In this document: one piece after another, positions 28,492 through 39,400 of the stretch | Layout of the letters: every line of letters begins with the position of its first letter | Position numbering within the stretch: position 1 is the stretch's first letter | Source of the DNA: Rhyzopertha dominica | Taxonomy: Eukaryota; Arthropoda; Insecta; Coleoptera; Bostrichidae | Length of the DNA stretch: 64,000 nt | Assembly (NCBI GenBank): GCA_025024175.1 | Contig: QCXZ01000137.1 | Location: forward strand, 4,774,001-4,838,000 | Direction of reading: 5' to 3' | The notes under the pieces: generated by a model | Databases searched by the model: none | Told to the model about the DNA's origin: nothing | Seen by the model: the letters and a program-made list of their open reading frames with translations, nothing else | Made by a program: the position numbers and the translations under genes

Positions 28492-28940
28492 CGTTTTTTA
28501 TTTATTTGTGTTTTTGTAATTATTTTTTTTATATTTTTGTAATTGGTTTATTTGTGTTCATGGTTTCGTAATCATTTATTTATTATATGAAAAGTAATGT
28601 CAATTGTTAAAATACAAACTTTAGGAAAACTGATTTATTGTACCAATAGTATCAGATTTTGTGCAAATAAAATCACTTTCAATTTATCACAAAAAATCCA
28701 GAGCCATATTGCATTCAAATTAAATATTTACTTAAGTTAGCTTATTTTGCAAGGAAACATACGCTACAGATTTCCCACAGGCTATTCATAAACATGAAAT
28801 TTAACATAACCAAGCTAAAAAATGTTTACGTTTTATTATTGAAACGGTGCATAATTGACATGCATTACTAAAATGCTAATATCTTGAAAATGGTTAATGA
28901 TAGCGACTTTTACAAGGAATACTTTTTTTGCTAAATGAGA

Positions 28941-29259
28941 TACAGGGTGGTGCAAAAAAAGTTTTGACGTTTTAAATGTGCGTAAAATAAGGTAGTTGGC
29001 GCCACAAGCAAATATCAGTCAATCCACCAAAAGATTTTAATACCATGACCCCAAAAAACCCTATGTACCAAATTTCACAAAATTATTTAATTTTTTTCAA
29101 AAGTTATTGCAAAATATTAAAAGCAAAATCTAAACTTCAACACTTTGTATCTTTGTTAGTATTAATTTTTGAACTAAGATAAGTTTGGTTATATCGGCTT
29201 ATTTTTTTCCAAAGAATGTGTGGTAGGCTTGTGTAAAGACCTTTTAAATACACTCTGTA
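28941..29259. mobile_element. MITE-like element with short imperfect TIRs
   Basis: Starts TACAGGGTG and ends CACTCTGTA, inverted copies with one mismatch and TA at both tips, as for IS630/Tc1-type elements. The 319 bp between are AT-rich and non-coding. Confidence 0.4.
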
Positions 29260-30227
29260 TATTCCTTAGAGTTACTGCCCTACAACTGCGAATCCATTCA
29301 ACATATTCATAATGCCAGTGCGGGCAAGTTGGTGTTTCTGTTAAAAAAGACGTTACTTAAACTCAAGATGTGTTCCAATCATATTTGGTTTAATAAGCAA
29401 TGTAAGTTCTATGGTGTTACTCCGGGTTACATGCATATTAAGTGTAACAATAACTCGTGGGAAGCAAAAAGGACCATACAGCAAGCAACAACCATTTGGA
29501 TCGATTTGGAAATCAGAAGTGGCACACACGTCAGCAAAACCTGGGTGAGCATTTAAAATTAATTCATACAGAATCGCATAAAAAACTGCATAACATAATG
29601 TTTGATGAGATAACTAATGATATCTACAGTGATGTTCAAATAGTAGTTCATAAACAATATGTCACTCATTTTAAGGAATTAAAAAAATCTGCGGACTCAT
29701 CAAACAGAAAATAGAGTTAAAATCAAGGCAGTTAATCCCCAGTGTGAATTTAAATTCAGTGATAGTGTAGTAAACCTTACGAATACAAATTTTATACAGG
29801 CAGAACAAAAATTATTAAATAAAAGTCTAAAATATAACCCAAATTTTTCAGTGTCTAATAAAGAATTTGAAATATTCGGTATAAATACAGAATTGGCCTT
29901 GGACAAAGTAACAAATGAGGATACGAAAAACGAAAAATATACATGTGCGGATATGATAACAAACAAATACAAACATAATTACCATTCATACAGCAAGGGG
30001 TCAAATGTAGAAATCAAATTAATAAAAAGCATAAAACAAAATGTACAGAAAATTCACTAACTATTTGCAAGGCGGATAAAGGCAATACCATCGTCACTTT
30101 AAAAACAGATGAGTATCAGACTAAACTTAATAATTTATTAAATGCAAACAACTTTTCTAAACTTAATTCAGATCCCACAGGCCAGTTCCAAAAAGACGTC
30201 ACTAGCATTTTAAAATCTTTAGAACAC

Positions 30228-30413
30228 TTGATATCAAACGAAGACAAGAACAAATTAAGAATAATGAACCCCCGAGCTCCAATTCTATATGGCCTCCCAA
30301 AAATTCACAAAAATGGAATACCTATGAGACCGGTTGTTTCCTACGTTAATGCTCCATCGTATAAATTATGCAAATTCGCCAACAACATTTTGACACAATC
30401 AATTGAATGCTAG
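30228..30413 (+). pseudogene. Penelope-like RT fingers segment
   Basis: The best-preserved RT stretch of this element: PILYGLPKIHKNG and MRPVVSYVNAPSYKLCKFA are RT motifs 1 and 2 of Penelope-like elements. The frame ends in TAG at 30411-30413 and resumes in phase downstream (SKYSVKNSVDFA…), so this is a point nonsense change. Confidence 0.85.
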
Positions 30414-31102
30414 TCCAAATATAGCGTGAAGAATTCCGTAGATTTCGCGAACAAGGCAAAAGAATTATCAATACCAAATAACGCTATTCTTGTGTCCTTT
30501 GATGTGTCTAATCTTTTCACTTCTATCCCCCTAAATGAACTTTTAACAATCCTCAAAAATAAAATAGAGAACTGCCACCTGTCAAACAGAAAAAACTGAA
30601 CTACTGAATATTGTGGAAATTTGCATAGATCAAAGTTATTTTACGTTCAATGACACATTATACAAGCAAGACGATAGGCTGCCAATGGGTTCACCTTTGT
30701 CTCCAGTCTTGGCCGAAATTTTCATGTCAAATTTCGAAGAGAAGCTTTTTGCATAGAAAAATGAAGTTATTAAAAATTTATTATTCTGGACTAGAGTAGT
30801 AGGATGTATTCTTAAAATTCTTAAATACAATAAATAAAAAGATTCAATTTACCCTAGAAAAGAAAAGGATGGAGTTCTTCATTTTCTGGACTTATCAATG
30901 TCGGTAAGAAATAGTAAAATAGACTTTGAAATTTATAGAAAACCAACACAGTCAGATGTTACAATCCCGGCTTCTTCAAATCAATCATTACAGATAAAGC
31001 ATTCCGTGTTTTATAGTTTAATAAACAGACTAATAAATATACCACTTGGAAAAGAAAGTTTTGAAAAAGAATTGACGACAATTAAACAAATAGCCTTTAA
31101 CA

Positions 31103-31580
31103 ATGGATATGACACAAAAATTATGGACCAAATACTTTAAATTAGAATACGAAGTTTGTTTTAAAAATAGGCTGAATAGACTCGGAATAAAAGCAATAGA
31201 GGTTAATAAGTGTAATTTGGGAGGTCTTCTAGTTAACAATAAGCCAAAATCCAATAAATTGAACAAAAACGGCATTTACCAAATAAAATGCATGCAATGT
31301 GACATGATATACATAGGACAAACAGGGAGAGCTATTAGAAACAGAATTAAACAACATGTTGCGAAAAAGCACAACAGGTTTTGCTGACCATTGTATAAGA
31401 AATAACCATCACTTTGATGAAAACGACGTCAAAGTTTTGCATTGCGAAAGGAAAGGTAAAAAACTTAAACTTTTAGAACTTTTGGAAATTAAAAAAGCTC
31501 AGCATCAGAAAAAACATTTGGCAAATACACAAATAGAATTTCCCACGTCCAGTACGCCTTTGATATTGCCGAAATTATAA
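31103..31580 (+). pseudogene. Penelope-like GIY-YIG endonuclease domain, one frameshift
   Basis: NGIYQIKCMQCDMIYIGQTGRAI carries the paired GIY and YIG motifs of the fold, followed by the catalytic Arg helix (RNRIKQH). After a one-base shift near 31375 the domain goes on FADHCIRNNHHFDENDVKVL to the C-terminal Pro/Leu tail ending at 31580. Only this one lesion affects the nuclease domain. Confidence 0.85.
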
Positions 31581-31679
31581 AATCGGCCTTCAAAACCCAA
31601 GCGAGGGATTTTACAACCCCTGTAAAAAAGGGGACGTAAACAAAATTCTGCACATCTGAGTTTAGTATAACGCTGTTAT

Positions 31680-31720
31680 CTCTTTGACAATGACCGGTTT
31701 GGTCGAAACGATCGTCAGAG
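31680..31720 (+). ncRNA. Hammerhead-like folded motif of the 29-31 kb Penelope-like element
   Basis: Outer stem CTCT (31680-31683) with AGAG (31717-31720); inner hairpin GACC…GGTC; then GAAA, a CG/CG third stem with two-base loop, and TC. The order matches the motifs at 47811, 49875 and 10766 with different stem sequences. The box between outer stem and hairpin is TTGACAAT, not the canonical CTGANGA. Confidence 0.45.
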
Positions 31721-31764
31721 TTATCTGATAAATCAAGTGAGACAAAGCACATACGTTCAATCAG

Positions 31765-32700
31765 ATTGTTTCCAAGCTACCTAATTGAACTGCGATTTTG
31801 TTCGCAGTACTGAAAATGGTCGAATGCATACTGACGTACTTTTTGGAAGACAAAAGTACTGAAAACAGTACGAACGTACTGTCTCTGGCAACGCTGCTGA
31901 TAATGCTTTTACTAGATTCCTAAAACTTTTATTAAATAAACTGACTTTCATAACTGTTATGTCGGATAGATTTTTGACATACCCCGTATATATCTAGTTT
32001 CTAAAATGTAACAGTTTTCATTCCATATGCTTCGTGGCATACATGCAGAACATGCCTACTACGAATTGCTGGGCACCACGCACGTTTCTTGCTTATGCCT
32101 TATGCCAGGCATCTTTTCCCCAAATCACGAGAAATTTCGAAAGCGAGTTGTATGTACGCGGCATGCATTATTCAGGCCGCAACAAAGCAATCCCTTGAAC
32201 GCGGCTCCGTCTGACAGGAAGTGAAATTTTGTTTAAGGGTAATTAAAAACAGCCTCTCAGTACATTACTGTGTCACAATAACAAATAGTTAAGTGGGAAA
32301 CCATATGGCGCCTGGAAAAAAGCCGGCCTCGGCGGTACTGGATGTCAAATTACCATATCATCGTCAGCGACCTCACCTAATGCACGGTTTCTTGACGTTT
32401 TTCCACGGAAACGTGGATTTCAAGATTTGAAAAGGCAGAAAAATGCCTTAGAAAACGCGGGGAAGTACCGCAGGCCGATGATGCAAAAAATGAAAGTGTG
32501 ACCGGACGAATATGGGCATGCATTGTGGTATTTCAGTAGGCTCTAAAGCATTCTTCGCAGGCGGCGAAACGAGAGGTACTTAGTGCACATTTGTGTATTT
32601 TGGGAATGAGTAAGCAATGTTGAAGCGGCACGATGTAAGATTGGCTAAAGTAAATGTCACTGAATGTGCTCGAAAGGCATATCGAATTTTTAACATTATC
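31765..32700. other. No recognisable gene
   Basis: A GC-richer patch at 32280-32600 includes a 41-codon frame from ATG 32305 to TGA 32428-32430 (MAPGKKPASAVLDVK…), which I cannot assign. No splice sites clearly extend it. Confidence 0.35.
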
Positions 32701-32736
32701 GCTTGACTGTTTTTATCAGGTTTACATAACGTTTAA

Positions 32737-33584
32737 GTGTATTCCAATTTCATATTGCTCAAAATGTGTACAATACGTATGCTTATAAGCGGTGTAGATA
32801 TCTTGGATGAGCAGCTGTTCGATGAGAATGAAAGCAAGAAAGTTGTTATTAGCAATGTATGGGAAACAGAGGGTGATACTGGGAAAGACAGAAAATTCAA
32901 TGACTTGAGTAGGGTTATGGAACTAATTTCTTCGGCAGCAGTGAAGAATGAAGACATTGTTTAATTTTATACAGGGTTTCTATAAATGATCCATGCATCC
33001 AGGCGAAATATTCGATTAAATCAATTTGCCGCCTCTCAGGAAAGTGACGTATATTTGTCATCTGTCAACGTTTTAATTATTTGATATATTTTAATATCAG
33101 AAAACGCATGAAAGTGTGTATTTTCAGCATATTCTGTAGTGTTATGTGGGATAATTGACTTTAAGGTTGCAAAAAGCTCACATTTCGGAGCTGTGGTGTG
33201 ACATTGATCTGCAACCTTTAACTACTACCTATCGCCGTGCATATTGTAGCCTGACAACAGTTACGATAAATTAATCATTTATAGAAACCCTGTAGAATTG
33301 TCAAATCTGGTCCGGCTAGAAATCGCCCAATTGAAGTAACATTTACATCAGTAGTAATAAATGCTCGCAATGTCGTTATGGAATTTACGTTAACAGAGAC
33401 TTTACCAAAATTCAACAAGCTAACCACTCGACAGAAATTTAAAGATAAAGTCGCTAATGGCGAGAAGGGCATTAGATTGAAATTTTATAATGGCATTCCA
33501 AAAATATGCAGTAACACTGTCATATCAATATGTTTTTTGTTTCACAACATAATTAGGGAAAGAGGAGGATCTCCTTTTTCTTAA
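32737..33584 (+). pseudogene. LINE ORF1-like protein split by a MITE
   Basis: Left part (32737-32964): …LLISGVD-like start, then SKKVVISNVWETEGDTGKD, and VMELISSAAVKNEDIV. Right part from about 33308: GPARNRPIEVTFTS, VVINARNVVMEFT, then NGIPKI. Joined, they follow the pattern of the RRM-like and C-terminal domains of LINE ORF1 proteins (VVISGV-E-EG … VKNEDIV … R-RPI-V-F-S). The two parts are separated exactly by the MITE at 32972-33292. The frame also changes in the right part. The protein would bind element RNA. No RT is adjacent. Confidence 0.55.
32970..33294. mobile_element. MITE with perfect 21-bp TIRs and TA target site
   Basis: TACAGGGTTTCTATAAATGA at 32970 onward is mirrored exactly at 33274-33294; 21 of 21 bases pair. 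The outer TA dinucleotides are the presumed target duplication, giving an element of 321 bp (32972-33292). The interior is non-coding. TIR tip CAGGGT and TA target suggest mobilisation by an IS630/Tc1/mariner-type transposase. It lies inside the LINE ORF1 fragment, so it is younger than that element. Confidence 0.9.
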
Positions 33585-34054
33585 AATAAATGGATTAAAT
33601 ATAAAAGCAAATTTTGTACTTATCTTACTCAAGAGCAGAAAGAAATGATTTTTCAAGTACACTGTGCATTAAAATTAATGCACCATTAAGAATAAACTAC
33701 ATGGGTTATATCTCGAACGGCTAATCCCATTTTGATGATCTTTGGTTTCAATTGTAGATTCATTTCTCAACAATTATGCCGTTTTAGAAATTTTCATTCT
33801 AATTTTAGTGTTCATTGTTCAATATCTACAGGTAGCCCCGTCTGCAGTTGTAGGAAAAAAGTCATCCTTGTTTAAGCGCCCTGATCTGACCTGAATACTG
33901 AAGACTGAAATCCGAATAAAAATTTGCCGTTAATTTTGACGCGCAGTGTTTTTGGAAAGTCAAAGAAATTGTGAAACGAATTTAATAATAAAGAAAGGAA
34001 CTATGGGAGTAGTTCAGAAACATCGTCTAGGTAGAATATTTTGTTATGTTGCCG
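33585..34054. other. Non-coding, repeat-like
   Basis: Contains TATCTCGAACGGCTAATCCC and similar phrases usual in non-coding parts of insect DNA transposons. No gene seen. Confidence 0.35.
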
Positions 34055-34440
34055 AGTATACTAAACAGGTGTAAAACAAATGTTTTTGTTCTCAGTAAGA
34101 ATGAGCGAATGGATTTTGTACCTATAACAAGGATGTTCCATTGTACTTTCGTAACAGTAGCAGGAAAACTAATAGGCCTCAATGAGGACGCATACTTAAA
34201 ATAGATAATCAGAATAAATTTTTGCATATATTTTTGGAGAGTCTTCCCAAAGTGCTGGTACGTTACTGTCACAGAGATACTAAAAAGTTGTGTATAGAAG
34301 CACATTACGGTTCTATACTGATTGATGCCAGTCTGTGACGACAGGAATCTTGCACTATTCTGTCCTAAAAAGGATCGATATAATGTATACTGGTCGCGAA
34401 GAAATTTCGTTATATGACACTTGTATAGTCCCATCCTCCA
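34055..34440 (+). pseudogene. Decayed transposase-like fragment of uncertain family
   Basis: Plus-strand frames give NRCKTNVFVLSKNERM…, then LPKVLVRYCHRDTKKLCIEA, then LALFCPKKDRYNVY. These lines recall in order the P-x-V-x-x-H-Y-C-R…YLE and PKKDQCD segments of a transposase-like family frequent in insect genomes. Resemblance is from memory and partial. Stops and frame changes occur throughout. A 135-codon open frame on the opposite strand (34027-34434) is then a shadow. Confidence 0.35.
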
Positions 34441-34557
34441 ATTACTGCTATTTTAGTTGTAAAGAGTCCTCTAATTAGCATAAACGGACAGATGCTCGGG
34501 CAAGCCACTGATATCTACCTGGACCGTCTTGAGAAAAACAACGTCATTCATATATAT

Positions 34558-35838
34558 TTAATCAGTTTCTTCTTCATCGCTGTCTTTCGTTATAACGAAA
34601 TTGGGAATATCTGCAGATAAATAAAAATCTTCCACTTCTTGAACGTGTTTCACATAGTTTTCCCATAAAGGCTGCTCAATTTTTTTCTGCTCGCACCAAG
34701 TCTATGGCAGTAGAACTGAGATTTGGGCTTTTATTAATTCTTCTTACACCTCTTTTTAGATTGCTCCATATTAATTCAATCGGAATGAACATACATTAAT
34801 AAGGTGGAACTTTTGGCGATTTCATCAATCTTTAATAATGTCCAATAACTGTTTTTTGTCGCTTTTATCGGTATATCATTATTGGTATTTCTCAGGTATG
34901 AAATAATATTGAGGCTAGGTTTTTTATTTAATTGTTGGAAACGACATTTTGCATTATCCATAACTATAATAATTATTGAATTTGCAGGTAAAAGTGGAAG
35001 TAATTGCCTGGTAAACCAAGTCTCAAACAATGACGCCTTCATGTCCTGGTGATAATCCCCTGAACAGATCATTTTGTGCCTAAGCATTTGTACCCCCAGC
35101 GTGCAGAATTGTAATTGTTTCACCTTGTAAAGGTGGTGTGGTGCATTGATCCTTTTTCAACGTCATCGTGGGTATCCTACCACGTTTTATCTAAGTAAAT
35201 TATAGGATGTCCTTCCTGGCGATACTATCTAATTTGTGTCACATATTCCATCCTATGTTTTTTGAGTCGAGGTGTCTCCATAATTGCCAATCTTTTGTCA
35301 AGTGTTTTATAACTAAACCCAATACTTCGTAGATAAAGCCTAAATGACTCATTACCATAAGAAATGTCAAATACTGATTTCGATTTTAAAAGTGCAGCAG
35401 TGGGGACTACATTTTCTTTATGCACATTGTATATAATAACCTTTTTAGTTTCCATTCCTAAAAATACCTTAGCATTTAATAATTACCAACAAATTAGTTA
35501 TCTATTTTTTTACCCAAATTTTAATCGATTTTAGCAAAATTCCTCTTCTTTTTGCGCTTCTTCCTTTCCACGGTGCCTCTTTGTAAAATAGTTTGCACTG
35601 AAGAATAGGTAAACTGTAATAGGTCACTGGCTTCTTTAATGTGTGAAGGGCATCCTCTTCTCAAAAGTGAATCATTCTTTAGGATTGGGATGAAGATGAC
35701 GCTTCTTCTTCCGTGGGGTTCTTCTTGATCGGATCCTTTGTTAGCCTGTTGGTCTTGAATGATACCATTTTCTTCATCTTGCTCGTCCTGAAAAGCACCG
35801 ATCTTGTTGGTGCTGAAAAAGACCGATTTGTTGTTCAT
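34558..35838 (-). pseudogene. IS630-like DDE transposase, nearly complete but frameshifted
   Basis: Reverse strand, in order: an N-terminal helix-turn-helix (SDLLQFTYSSVQTILQRG) and basic linker RKKRKKKR (35521-35838). Next comes FRLYLRSIGFSYK and METPRLKKHR (35225-35455), then SGDYHQDMKASLFETWF and the second catalytic Asp in VMDNAKCRFQQL (34776-35123). Beyond a frame change follow FIPIELIWSNLKRGVRR with the catalytic Glu, and an acidic C-terminus ending DSDEEETD with TAA at 34558-34560. The same family occurs at 63476-63974. Several frameshifts, and a small insertion (IIIIVMDNA), make it inactive. No terminal repeats were identified. Confidence 0.75.
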
Positions 35839-37770
35839 CTACATGACTCTCCAAAAGACGAAACATCTTACTTCACAACTCGACCGATCACAACTAGCAG
35901 AAGAAGTTGTAGCGGATACAGAACCAACATACCAACCAACATGTTGTAGGTCCAATTTCTTAGAATGCTACCCGCAATTTATGATCCCAAATAAATGCCC
36001 AGTAGTAGGCCCACAAAAAGAAGCTTCGGAAAAGTCCAGGTAAGCTCCTTATTGACCATAAAGTAAGAGTTATACTGTTATTTTTGCTTTGGTGTTGTTC
36101 AGCGCAAACCATTATCCTACTACAAAAGACGCGTAGGCATTAACAACACAAAGCCATCTTCATTCAGACACATCTGAATGGGTGCAATAGCGCAATTTGT
36201 TCTTACACCTGTATCGCATTAGGCCAGACGCGGCGCCAGGTATAGAAATAGACGCACTTCCGCAGTCGACGCCATTTAGAGCTTTTCCGCCCTGCCCACA
36301 TGCCATAGAAATTTCACAACTTTCTTTTATTACCCGGGGTAATCGCCGGGAGCTGTCAGTTGTTCGGTTTTATGTGACAGTGTGGCTTAAGATTTCCCAA
36401 CGATGCGTGCTCTATCGCTTCTGCCAGATGGGTGGAAAGCATGTGGCCACCCACACATGATATGGGCTAGTTTTCATCTCGTTATTGGTGATCGTAGCAT
36501 GTTAATGTGGACTCTGAAATCACCTAGAAACATTAATGTAGCAGTAAATTATGATGGTGTCAAAACAATTTTGAAATCGGAGATACAATATTGTAATTAA
36601 TTCAAGGAAACCAAATCGATTTGTAGAATGATCAACGAAAATAANTGGAGGAAATCTGAATGAATAAACGAATGAATTTGGTAGTACATATATCTAATTA
36701 TCATACTTTATAGTTGAAATATTCATAGATTGTTTGCTCTACGATTCCAGAAACGATGAACGGTGATGATTTAACTGTTGGTTAATAAAGTAATATGAAA
36801 TTTATTCATACAAAACATGTACTGCTAGGGGTTCTTATTTATATATCCGCCAGTATATTATAAATAATTGCTTAAGAATGTCAGAAAGCTGAATTACTTA
36901 AGCTACACTTCCTTGAAGATTTTTTAACTTTACGCATATTGTTAGTCTTTTAAGTTATTGGGGTTAGCCAGAAGGATTGGTTTTCTTCTCACTGAGGTGC
37001 ATCTTTGTCAATTTTTAGCTTATTGTAACATAAATACTAACTAACTAATGGTTTAATTAATTTAGGTTGTAATATACAATATGTTGTAGGTCAAGAGCAA
37101 GAGACAAGCATTATCTTTTTGGTAACACTAGTTATGTTTTATCTATGGGTAGCTGGTAGTTCTACTTTACCATTCTTGTAAAGCTAGAGCTACTTCAGGG
37201 AGTGGCGACTCTGCCCAAGCAAGCCCATGATTTCTTTCAAAACCTGCATTTGAAAGAAGTCACGTCCCATAACCTTTGAACCTTTAATACAAGAGGCAGC
37301 TTAAATATACGAAGTATGCAGAATTTTGTGGATAAATTTAAAGTACAAAATTTATAAGGCAAGGTACCTTACCGTACCGTACCGTTGCTCATTAAATATT
37401 TAATATTAATCAAATAGAAGACTGAAGCCAGTTGGAGAAGCTCAGAAAGGTACACATAAATGTAATGAAGAAAGGTGTAGTATTTTTAAACATCTCTTGA
37501 GAAAAAATAGTACTCTCTCAGCAGAATTGATCATGAAATGTGAAATACTTTGAAGTGAGACATTTTTCCTTATTCTTGTCCTGACTATGCCCCTAACAAG
37601 TGCGAGCGAAATATCAACCTTTTTCCAAAACCACACGCGGTCTAACCCAAAAAAACTAAGATTTCAATCTAGTCTGCCGCGAAAGCTTAAGTTTTTATTG
37701 CTTAATAATGTTAATAGGATCCTCGTTTTAGAGTAGAATTACGGGCAAATATAGGTGGGGTTAATTTAAT
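35839..37770. other. No recognisable gene
   Basis: 36190-36480 is GC-richer with open frames of 65-87 codons on the plus strand (36197-36460 and 36403-36600). Neither shows a motif or a convincing exon structure. The remainder is AT-rich. Confidence 0.35.
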
Positions 37771-38124
37771 AATTATCGTTATTAAAGTAAGAATTTAGGA
37801 TGGCAATGCCATCTGTCAGCATTACACTGACATGATGACAAAGTCATCTAGCTGTCTTAACGGGTACTACTTCCTAAAGGAAGTGACCTGTAGCCTGACA
37901 AATTGGCATGTAACTGCATACTTCAATTTGACAGCAGGCCCCCACGGCACTTTATGCTAACGGGCAAGAACCAACGTACATAAAATGCATGTCTATGCTG
38001 TGCTGTCTACACCTCAGCCAACTGCAGATAGTACTATTTCGCTGTCATTACAGCTCATCAGTGCAGTTTAGGTCTAGTGTAGACAACACGGCATAGAACT
38101 GGTTTTCATTTAATTATCGTTATT
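37771..38124. mobile_element. 328-bp non-autonomous element with 13-bp target duplication
   Basis: AATTATCGTTATT occurs at 37771-37783 and again at 38112-38124, flanking 37784-38111. The left block (37788-37855) is shared with 20581, and the right block (37982-38106) with 22553. A 13-bp duplication of variable-looking sequence fits target-primed insertion, as for a SINE or a Penelope/LINE-mobilised element. However, no poly(A), Pol III box or coding content is visible. Confidence 0.65.
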
Positions 38125-38261
38125 GTTAAAAGCTGTTCCTTCAAGTTATCATCTACTAAAATGTTTTTTCGTGTATTTTATAGAAATGGANAATAATGTT
38201 TAACACATAATAGTTAAGAAAAATGAAACTTTTTTTGTTTTTTTTTTCATTCATTTATTAG

Positions 38262-38425
38262 GAGAAGCGTTAAGTGTAAAATTGCTTAAATTATTAAACT
38301 CTATACTAGGAGATGTACAAAGTGACTCAGAAACTGATAAATTAGAGTTCATTCCTTCACTTAATGTTTCGGATACTGTTGATGTTGACGGTGCAGAGAT
38401 GATCGAAGATTGCTTGCTCAGTTGA
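38262..38425 (+). other. Unassigned 54-codon open frame
   Basis: Plus-strand frame GEALSVKLLKLLNSIL…, acidic toward the end (DVDGAEMIEDCLLS) with stop at 38423-38425. It abuts, on the opposite strand, the Crypton recombinase. No family recognised; could be an accessory reading frame of that element or chance. Confidence 0.2.
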
Positions 38426-38426
38426 A

Positions 38427-39400
38427 TTAGTTAAAATTCTTTTTGAAATCTTTATTTTCTATACTGTCTTCCACATAAGCTTCTGCAACTCGATTGCTAC
38501 GCCAACCACCATGCCTCTTCAAAACTTGAATGTCGGCTCCACTGTCGGCCGGAAAAGTCGCTGAAGTTCTGCGGAAACAATGTCCTGTGAAACTGTTCGG
38601 CTCCGGTAGACCTAAGAACACGGCAATTTTCCTTGGTATATTGTAGAAGGTGTTTATACCAATTGGTTGCACTGTGCATTCGCCCTCTTTATAATATATA
38701 AAGAGTCTACGGTGATCTACACGTTTGAGTCTTAGCTCCAAGTACTTCCTGTAAATCTCCATGCCGTTTATTCCATCTTCCGATGTTACTGTGAAGACAC
38801 GTTTTTTCTTGTTTTTGTGTCGTGTAATGTAACTACTAAAATATGCCCACAATCTTCTACGTCATCAACTGTCAGAAGTCGCAATTCTTCCGCGCGACAG
38901 GTTCCGTGCAATGCTATTATTGTCACTACCTTCATAAGGAGAAAGTTGTTATCAGGAGCATTATTAATGAAATTCTTCACATTGTCCATTGATAACACTT
39001 TTGAATGTAATTGCTTTTTTGCGACATAACCGTGATTTTGACGTTTAAGATATGCCAGCAATTTTTTATAAGCAGAAATGTCCACTTTTTCGTTTATTTA
39101 TATAGTGCTTCGTAGCATTGATTGCACAGACCAGAGTGTTGAAGCTTTAAGAGTTTTCCCTTGCAAGAATATTTAAAATTAGTTCTTGTAATAAATTTCA
39201 TAAATGAAACAAACCTTTTCACAAACGTACGCAATTAGAATGTTTTCATTTGCTCCCTGCACATTTTTTTCATTTCTCCAGAGAAAAGCTGTTAGTAAAA
39301 CCTTCTCGTACTTTGCTTTAGACTTTGTAGGTAGCAAACTTGAGTCTGCTTTTGATACTAATTCCAAAATTTCGTCTTTAGTTTCACTTGTTTGATTCAT
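38427..39400 (-). pseudogene. Crypton-type tyrosine recombinase
   Basis: The reverse strand from 39400 begins MNQTSETKDEILELVSKADS, then KAKYEKVLLTAFLWRNEKNV (SAM-like core-binding domain), ASTLWSVQSMLRSTI, and MDNVKNFINNAPDNNFLLMK. The catalytic domain has GTCRAEELRLLTVDDV (first Arg), TGHCFRRTSAT (H-x-x-R) and LKRHGGWRSNRVAEAYVEDS with the nucleophile Tyr. All four key residues are present. Lesions: disrupted frame with an in-frame stop around 39100, and a one-base shift near 38815. Length and domain order match insect Cryptons, which integrate as circles by site-specific recombination without terminal inverted repeats. A domesticated recombinase gene is unlikely given the lesions. Confidence 0.8.

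Larger units (their letters stand above)
29300..31764 (+). mobile_element. Penelope-like retroelement, near full-length, inactive
   Basis: Reading through frame changes, the order is N-terminal FNKQCKFYGVTPGYMHIK, then KADKGNTIVTL, then the RT blocks PILYGLPKIHKNG, MRPVVSYVNAPSY, FDVSNLFTSIP, LPMGSPLSPVLAEIFMSNFE and FLDLSMS, a connector, and a GIY-YIG nuclease (GIYQIKC…MIYIGQTGRAIRNRIKQH). The GIY-YIG/RT combination defines Penelope-like elements, which prime at chromosomal ends or nicks. The Y-V-D-D catalytic box, expected after FWTR near 30795, reads VVGC here, so the polymerase is dead apart from its frameshifts. The last frame ends at 31580. A folded CGAAACG motif follows at 31680-31720. 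No clear target duplication was found. Confidence 0.9.

Noticed and set aside
34027..34434. 135-codon open frame on the minus strand
   Set aside because: No recognisable domain; the opposite strand fits a decayed transposase better.
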